16,918 nt of DNA from the NCBI GenBank assembly GCA_015680635.1, contig JAABOA010000219.1, positions 2,838 to 19,755 of the forward strand, written 5' to 3'. This DNA comes from Lunasporangiospora selenospora. Lineage: Eukaryota; Mortierellomycota; Mortierellomycetes; Mortierellales; Mortierellaceae. Within the stretch, counting starts at the first letter, position 1; every line of letters starts with the position of its first letter. Shown here one piece after another: positions 10,801 through 16,918 of this stretch. The notes under the pieces were generated by a model that worked only from the letters and a program-made list of their open reading frames with translations, ran no database searches and was not told the origin of the DNA. The position numbers and the translations under genes were made by a program.

Positions 10801-11038
10801 AAAAGACAAAGATTCCGAAGGTGATCTTGCCACGATGTTTCCATGCTCTGCTAAAGACAGATGGTGGTTTCTGCTGTGGAGGAGGAGGATGCGAATGAGG
10901 GGACTGAGGAGGTTGCTGGGAAGGTTGCTGATGAGCTTTGGCAATCTCTTCAGCACCAAGTCCGCTGGCACCTGATGAATTGCTTGGCGGAACACTGTTT
11001 CCGGATCCCTGAGATCCTGTCGGCGGTAATGTTGACAT
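7836..11038 (-). CDS. Membrane-anchored SppA-type signal peptide peptidase (peptidase family S49)
   Basis: Nine exons: 10779-11038, 10521-10592, 10108-10436, 9871-10005, 9280-9688, 9125-9169, 8802-9007, 8401-8685 and 7836-8200. Joined in frame they give 701 aa, close to the long two-domain SppA form. The start is the ATG at 11038 (MSTLPP). Residues 1-60 are Ser/Pro/Gln-rich; 71-86 (ITFGIFVFYSSATLF), after a basic RAWKHRGK, form a single short membrane anchor. The first S49-like domain covers about 100-300 (LIAYTDSFG spliced to KYNQQQYYLAS, then MQPTGSIPLVGLS). It supplies the general base Lys275 in KEYKSMVSPF. The second covers about 380-620 (RIDSGGGDVVASD) with nucleophile Ser470 in SASGGYY and then PTTITGSIGV. 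In bacteria and plastids this Ser/Lys enzyme degrades cleaved signal peptides and membrane proteins. The fungal site and substrate are unknown. The least certain junction is exon 3/4, which uses a weak GTTTTG donor but restores the family motif. Confidence 0.92.
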
Positions 11039-11166
11039 GGTGACCAAACTGAAAGGATCGAAACGCGGGGGTAGCTTTTTCGCGTTCTAAAAAAAGTAAA
11101 AAATCACATCCCAATTCCACTCTCCATAATTGCAAGGGTAAAAAAAAAAAGCCCACAAATTTCTTT
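11039..11166. other. Short intergenic gap between MIT-protein gene and SppA-like gene
   Basis: Only 128 bp separate the TAA of the MIT-domain gene from the ATG of the SppA-like gene on the same strand. The gap is A/T-run rich, with a 10-base homopolymer near 11144. AATAAA on the minus strand (11166-11171) overlaps the stop codon itself. No separate strong promoter is visible. Confidence 0.6.
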
Positions 11167-14100
11167 TTATTCCTCTCTTGCTTCTTCAAAGTCAGGATCC
11201 ACCTCCTCCAGTCGCTGTTGAAGTAGCTTGACGTTCTTCATGCCTTGTAGAGCCTCCATCTTACTTCCAGCTCTTGCCTTGGTGACCGTATCGGTTTTGA
11301 GTTTTTGGATATAATGCATCACATGTTTGGGGTTCTCACAAGCCAACATCTGCTCGATCGTAACCTCTGGTCCAAGCTGTGGGTCATTATCGTCATTAGT
11401 CTCCTTCTCGTCGCCAACTGTAGTAGCAACCATGTCCTTATTAACTTTGTACTTGGAATAATTGTCAGGGACGCCCTCGCCCCGTTTGTTGAGATCACGC
11501 CGAACACTGTACGTCTGATCCTCCTCGTCAGTGCTCTCCCTGTCGTCTTCTTGAACGCGGATCACAATTGGATCCACTGTTGCAACCTCGTCTTTGATCA
11601 CCACCTCTTGCTCATTTGTCAGAGTTCGCGAACGCTCTTGCTCACCCTTGTCATTCGCATCGCCTTCGTTCCCATCCATCTCATCCTCATCGTCCTCCAA
11701 AAGAGCATCTTCATCATCATCGCTAGAAGCCATCTCCAACAGAACCTCCTGCCACCTAGACTCCAGTGCCTTGGCTCTCTTGAGTGCAATCGCCGCAGAT
11801 CGTTTATCGCCCTTGTTCATTTTGGTAGTCGCAAACGCCTTTGCCTGCTGGGCATACTTCCAAAGCTCATCTGGATTGTTGAGCTGGAGCAGGTGGGACA
11901 ACGGTGTTGAAATAGGCAGAAGCTTGGACTTGGCACCTTTGGGTTGCGCCTTCGGCTTGGGCATGGGCGCGACTCGGGAATCTTCATTGTCATCAAGCTC
12001 AAGATCGCTGCCACTCTTGATCATCTTTCCAACAGACTGCATGGTTGATTTGAGTGGACTTGCAGATACATGGCGAGCTGTGACAATACTGCTAGAGCTA
12101 CTGCAACTCGACTCGGACGATATGATACTATCACTCTCAGATGTCCTAGCCGCTGCCTCCATCGCTGCATCCAGTTGATCCTGAAGGTTGCGACTATTCA
12201 GTAGCAGTGCCAAGTGTCGCTCCTGTTCTTGATCCGAGTTGGATGCGTCATCCTCGCCATCCTCATCCACAGGATTGATATCCTTGCGCTGTGGAGCCCA
12301 CCATTGCTTTTTGGCCTGTTGGACAATCATTGGCTGAACAGTCAGTCTCTGTCCAACAGCTGTTGCTGTGGAGGTGGAAGATTGGAGCGATTCCCTTCGC
12401 TCTATCGTGTTGTTATCCCCGTTGTCTCCTTGGCGATTATTCGCGTCCATCTCGCATTCTGCAGCGTCACTGTTCTTTATGGTACCACCCAGTGGATTCT
12501 CGGTATACTCGACAGTTGGCGTCGTAGCCAGAGAAGTATCGGCTGTCATAGTAGTACTTGGTCGGGAGGTGTTGGTCATACTCGTGCCTGGACGACTGGA
12601 GTAGGCACTTCCGGTGGTACTCGAGCCGCTGTCCAATCCCGAGATCTGGATGGGGGTCGGCATAGGCGACTGGGGCTCAAAGTAGGCTGGACCTGGCGTC
12701 TTGGATTTGAGTCTGTCATTCTGGAGGCCCTTGTCAACCAGAACTCTCTCAAAAGACTCGAGCTGGGTCACCCATGAGTCCCAATTGTCAGCTCCCGCAG
12801 AGTTGTTACTATTTTGCATGTGTGTGGGCTTCGACTCTTCAATAGGCTAATAAGGTGACATGGTTTGGAATGGTTAACATCGGTACAACTTCCAAAGGTG
12901 ATAACAAAAGTCAATCTCCCTTTGCTTACCATGACAAATCCAACGGTCTCTTGTGTCTCTGGCACTTTGACACGCTCCATAAGTGGGCCTTCAACTTCTT
13001 CCTGATATTCATAGGGAACATATTCCTCTTCCTCCTTCTTCTTGCCCTTGCCAATGCTGCTCTTGAAAAGAGCCATGGCAATGGAACCATTGGTGGAACT
13101 CTTGGTCATAACTGGCTCTGTCGCCAGCTTTTCACTCTCAGGGGACTTCACGGGCTCAAATCGGCTGATTGATACAGAAAGAGGTGATCCCGAGAATTCC
13201 ATCGTCAATTTGTTGCTATTCTCTACCTTGGTCTTGTCGGAAGACTCTGCAGCAGCCAAATCTCCGGATTCTCGTAGATGGACTTGCTTCTCATCGCTAA
13301 CACTTGTGGAAGTTGCATGTTCGTTCGAAGATTCGGAAAATGTCGGTGAAAGCTGTTCGCCATCCTTGCCCTTTTGGGATACCTTTTGCACTATCTTCTT
13401 GGACTTGTATGTGGTCCGAGGCTCATAGGCAATGGGGCTCAGCGGATTATGTGATTGTGTTGACGTTGCTGGTGATTGTGTTGGCCCTGATTCATTCTCA
13501 TCTTTTAGCACAATCTCCCTTGGCTCTTCAAACACGAATCCAGTGGGTGCCTCACTGATCGGAGCAGCATTTCCATGGGCTTGGGAGACCGCAGAGGTGC
13601 TATAGTCAACTAATGACTCTTTGCGGGGCGTGATGATGGGACCACCAGTCATTGGTTGCTGCTGCTGAGAGTTCCTCGCGACTGTATCATTCTTTTTTGC
13701 TGTAGGAGAGGAGCCCCCAAAGAGCACTTCGTCCATCAATTTCAACACATCATCGAGCTTTTCTGGAGTTTGTTCATTGGGCTTGTTGGACAGCTTTTGC
13801 TTTCCCTTGGACTTTTCTCCAGTTTCTTCTTCTATATTGGTGGCCATCTGATCTTCGACTACCAAATCATCTTGTTGGTCTGTCACTGGCCATAGATGCG
13901 TGGCAATGGGCGAGTCCATAGAAATCTCTTGCACTGGCTGAATTGATCCAGACTGTGGAGTAATGAGCATCTGATGGCGAGGGTCCTGCTGGAGCCGCAT
14001 CTGCATCGGCGTGCTATTCATCTGAAGAACCGCCTCAGAGTCACAGTCATCGATAAAACTAGAAGTATAGATATCCATAGTCCGTCGTCGATCTTGCGAA

Positions 14101-16198
14101 TGACGACGAGTAGGTGTGCCCAGTGAAGCCGTCGAGCCCGCGTTGGAAGAGTTGTACATTACACCCGAAAAGCGCGGAGAGGCTAGATCCTGCTGTGATA
14201 CCGACGTTTGCTGCGTAAATGTTCCCGGGCTAAATGTTGGTGCGAAAGGTTGCTGGTTTGAATAGGACGACGTAGACTGCTTAAGCGCAGGCTTCTTTGG
14301 AACTTTCTTGAGATCTTCCTTTGCAGAGGACACCGTCCCTGAGGCCTGTTTCCTGATCTTTCCAGAATCCTATTTCGATATGTTGATTGTAAGCATTCAA
14401 GTTCTCTCTCTCTCTCTCTCTCTCTCTCTTTAAAGTGCTTAACATAAGCACCAAAGATAGTCAATTCATCTGCCTTTGTTTAATTTCATTCTTACCTTTC
14501 CTTCGAATGCCTTTGCACGTCCCTTGACATCTACAACATAGAATGGATCAACGTCGTCTTCCTCATCACGGTCATAGAGTGTCGAGGTGTTGTCCTGACT
14601 GCCTCTTCGCCCTTCTGTAGGCCGTTTCTGAGAAGTCTCTGTAAAGTACTCTGAACTGCTGGTGGTATCTGGTATATTAGTCCCGAGTGCCAAAGGTGGG
14701 AGCGAAGGTGGAAGCTCGACGCTTGACTGAGTGCCTTGTGCCATAACCTGGTTCAGTCCTCCTGAGAACGACTTTGATTTTTTCTTCCCGAACGGTCTCC
14801 ACTTTGAGCCAGTTGATTTGGAGGATTCTGCAGGCGATGGGGCATTGCCAGAGTCGGGTCCTGTGGTGGAAGCCATTGTCTTGTTGGATAGAGCAGAGGC
14901 GGATCCTGAAGGATTGGCTGCAGCGCTGCTGCCGAGCGTCATGCTGCTGCGGTTGGTGAGAGTGTAGTTTGCCTGTGCGCCGTCAAAGGCTCCCGGTGGA
15001 TGAGAAACTGCAGACTGGCTCTTGGATCTCTTCTTGCCAAAGAGCTTAAAGCCTTTGTCCTGTTGCTCGTTTCTTGATGCGCGCTCAGGTTGTACGGTTG
15101 AAGCTCGTTGAGGTTGTAGCTGCCCTGAGGTAGCTTGATATGAGGACTGTGGACGTTGGTTTGGGAAGGTAGCTTGGGGTTGGGCGAGGACCTGATCCTC
15201 CTGTCCATAGACCATACCCTGAGGGTGTGGGTCAAAGTATTGTGTTGCTCTTGATGAGGCATCGCCTACGGTTGGAGTTGGCGTTCCTGGCTGTGTAGAG
15301 GCGGCCCGACCGCTCTTTGGTAGCTGTGCTGCCTTGAGCTGTGCGACTCGGTCTAAGTAGATGGCTTGCTACTCATCCCAAAAAAAAGGCATGAATCTCT
15401 ATCAGTGCTATTTCAAGGAGACTCCTTACACGAGAAGGTGTAGAAGGCGCTTCCAGTTGGACATGTTAGGGAGCCTCCATCGGGTAAAGGATACACGCAC
15501 TGTCTGTCAAAGTAGTGAGAGCTCTTTGTCTGTCTCACCGCAAAAGGGCTCACTCAGACACAAGTACGACACAACTCGGTCTTCAGTCCTCCCTTCCTCT
15601 CTCCCCTTGAGCAGTCAGTGTCGACGACCCTTTCCTCCCAACGGTTCCTCTCAGTTGGTTGGGGGAGGAGCTGCTTGTAGCCAAACCCTCATCATGTGCA
15701 ACCGTCAGCTCAGGTTTGTGCTGCAAATGAGTGGGCGGTGTGGAGGAGGATTAATTGCAATAAAGGGTACGAGAAGTGACTTACAATGGCAAGCATAGAT
15801 TGCTTCTTCTTATCGCTTGAACACATGGGTATAACTCGACCGAGATCGCTCGCTGCTTGGGCATAGAGGTTGGAAGACATAATTGTCTCCCCAGCCTCGT
15901 CCAGTTGTACGGCCTGCTGAGCCTTGGCAAGCGCGTCATCAAAGATACCCCTCCACTGCGAATCAGCCTCGGCGTAGGTCGAATGCTTTGTTCGTGTGGA
16001 TGAGAATGAAGAACGTCTCTGGTCGACAGGTCGTTTTGGTGTAGGCGTCGTGGAGTCGTGCTCATTTCGAGCATTGGAGCGGTTGGCGGGAGATGCATTC
16101 GATGAAGACTGTGGCTGTGGCGACGACTGGGAAAGTGAAACTCCGGCGCTGACGGAGCCTGAGACAGCCGACTTGCGCCCCCTGGAAGGTGTTGACAT
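11167..16198 (-). CDS. Large MIT-domain protein with duplicated C-terminal helical module, probable ESCRT/endosomal adaptor
   Basis: Four exons, 15785-16198, 14496-15368, 12930-14369 and 11167-12846, all join in phase 0 to give 1468 aa. The start ATG is at 16198 (MSTPSRGRKS). Residues 82-152 look like an MIT domain (ALAKAQQAVQLDEAGETIMS, then LYAQAASDL, then IQAIYLDRVAQL), a three-helix bundle that binds ESCRT-III tails in Vps4, spastin and related proteins. Its last helix is completed by splicing. The middle is Ser/Pro/Gln-rich and probably disordered, with two basic motifs, LFGKKRSKSQS (247-257) and PFGKKKSKSFS (330-340), and a short amphipathic LDDVLKLMDEVLFG. The C-terminus has two similar 50-residue helical units, 1228-1277 and 1409-1458, separated by acidic sequence. 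They resemble DM14 modules (GDK..A...LKRAK.LE). I cannot name an ortholog. A role in membrane-protein sorting is inference from the MIT domain. Confidence 0.85.
11200..11349 (-). other. C-terminal helical module, copy 2 (DM14-like)
   Basis: Codes residues 1409-1458 of the MIT-domain protein, from MLACENPKHVMHY to RLEEV. Aligned without gaps to copy 1 from the shared Tyr onward, 14 of 38 residues match, including Gly, Lys, Ala and Lys at regular helix positions. An NP pair precedes both copies six residues before the Tyr. Confidence 0.6.
11743..11892 (-). other. C-terminal helical module, copy 1 (DM14-like)
   Basis: Codes residues 1228-1277 of the MIT-domain protein, from LLQLNNPDELWKY to WQEV. 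The pattern GDKRSAAIALKRAKALE resembles DM14 modules of the CC2D1/Lgd family, which bind ESCRT-III Snf7/CHMP4. That likeness is by eye only. Confidence 0.6.
14403..14430. repeat. (CT)n microsatellite in an intron
   Basis: About 14 CT units in plus orientation lie inside intron 2 (14370-14495) of the MIT-domain gene. On the coding strand it reads (GA)n, between the GTAAGA donor and the GAAATAG acceptor. Confidence 0.95.
15369..15784 (-). other. Long intron 1 of the MIT-domain gene (416 bp)
   Basis: The donor is GTAAGTCAC and the acceptor GATGAGTAG, phase 0. It interrupts the last helix of the MIT domain (...SMLAI joined to QAIYLDRVAQL). The only open frame inside runs antisense and resembles nothing known. 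A CTGAT branch-like site lies near the acceptor on the coding strand. Confidence 0.85.
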
Positions 16199-16332
16199 TG
16201 TAGAGATGGTCGAATGTGAAATGAGATGAATGAGATGTGGGAAGGGATGTCCTCAGAATCAAAGGTCTATGAAGGATGGAGGGAAAGTGCACAAGCAATG
16301 GTGGTCCTGAACAGGCGGAAGGGGCACTTGAC

Positions 16333-16391
16333 GAAGAGAGAAGGAGAGAGAGAGAGGAAGAGAGAGAGAGGAAGAGGAAGAGAGAGAGAGG
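16333..16391. repeat. GA-rich simple repeat
   Basis: An interrupted (GA)n tract of about 59 bp with GGAA interruptions in the presumed promoter of the MIT-domain gene. On the coding strand it is a pyrimidine tract, as often found upstream of fungal start sites. Confidence 0.9.
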
Positions 16392-16703
16392 CAAGGGCAA
16401 GGACAAAGATGAAAAAAAGAAGTGGGAGAGTTGGGCAATATCAAGGCATGAAATATGACGCTGGCGTTGGCAGGGCGTTTGGACCAAGTCAGGGTCAAGA
16501 GAATGGGCCGACCGAAGGTGAGCTTTCAGCTCCAGCTCAATTGTACTTGCCCCGCTCTCTCACAGTGCAGGATGACCAACGGAGAGAGCGAGCAAGCGGA
16601 CAGAGAGACCCTTTCCTCCCCTTTGCTGAACGCTGCAGGGGAGTTTCATCACGCCCCTGCCCACACAGAGATGATGGCAGTCGACATGCTCACTTTTCTA
16701 GGT

Positions 16704-16769
16704 GTCTCTCCCTCTCTCTCTCTCTCTCTCTCCCTCTCTCTCTCTCTCTCTCCCTCTCTCTCCCCCTCT
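16704..16769. repeat. CT-rich simple repeat
   Basis: An interrupted (CT)n tract of about 66 bp with CCC interruptions. It is the complement in type of the GA tract about 310 bp to its left. Confidence 0.95.
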
Positions 16770-16918
16770 GCTCACCCCACCCTTTTCGACTCCTTCTCCC
16801 CTTCCATCTTTTCTCCTTTTCCCCGCTCATGCTGCCCGAGAAAGAGGTGAAGGGCAGCAAGAACAAAAGCAAGTGCAGAACGTGCAGCATCCGATGCCCA
16901 CGCTCTGCCCATTTTATT

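Larger units (their letters stand above)
16199..16918. other. Upstream region of the MIT-domain gene
   Basis: These 720 bp contain the presumed promoter and 5' UTR. They carry a GA-rich tract at 16333-16391, which is CT-rich on the coding strand and 135-195 bp upstream of the ATG. A CT-rich tract lies at 16704-16769. I see no clear TATA box and no credible gene; the open frames here are simple-sequence artefacts. Confidence 0.6.

Noticed and set aside
11305-12178. Plus-strand frames of about 200 codons opposite the MIT-gene last exon
   Set aside because: They overlap each other and a longer, motif-containing minus-strand frame; no domain or signal is seen.
16455-16890. Open frames over the CT-rich tract at the right end
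   Set aside because: They translate to Ser/Leu or Arg/Glu dipeptide repeats, typical of microsatellites.
1-16918. CRISPR array, prokaryotic operon, tRNA, rRNA or transposon
   Set aside because: I saw no regularly spaced repeats, cloverleaf, rRNA core sequence, terminal repeats or transposase/reverse-transcriptase motifs, and the genes have spliceosomal introns.

Overview
The window is nuclear DNA from a filamentous fungus. The evidence is spliceosomal introns (GT...AG, mostly 80-200 bp), dispersed CT/GA microsatellites, proteins rich in Ser, Pro and Gln tracts, and a secreted fungalysin (M36) protease. The intron-rich genes, the M36 sequence and the gene types would fit an early-diverging lineage such as Mortierellomycotina. 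That placement is inference; no marker gene proves it. I saw no transposon, CRISPR array, rRNA or tRNA.

All four supported genes lie on the minus strand, so they read from right to left. From the right edge: 16199-16918 is the upstream region of the first gene, with a GA tract and a CT tract. 11167-16198 is a 4-exon gene for a 1468-aa MIT-domain protein, with long low-complexity stretches and a duplicated C-terminal helical module (DM14-like). It is probably an ESCRT/endosomal adaptor. Only 128 bp further on, 7836-11038 holds a 9-exon gene for a 701-aa membrane-anchored S49 peptidase of the SppA (signal peptide peptidase / protease IV) type, with both catalytic residues present. 5829-7835 is about 2 kb with no gene I can support; it holds the SppA 3' end and the upstream region of the next gene. 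3084-5828 is a 2-exon gene for a 702-aa secreted fungalysin metalloprotease, with a 636-bp intron. 2665-3083 is a short spacer. 1-2664 is the 5' part of an F-box/WD40 gene that runs off the left edge without reaching a stop codon.

The four products do not form an obvious pathway. Two are proteases of different kinds (one secreted zinc protease, one membrane Ser/Lys protease), one is a probable SCF ubiquitin-ligase substrate receptor, and one is a probable endosomal-sorting adaptor. I inferred splice junctions by frame continuity and homology-like motif continuity. All proposed exons join in frame and give full-length proteins. I did not find a clear multi-gene novel system. The best leads are the bacterial/plastid-type SppA in a fungus and the MIT protein with a repeated C-terminal module.
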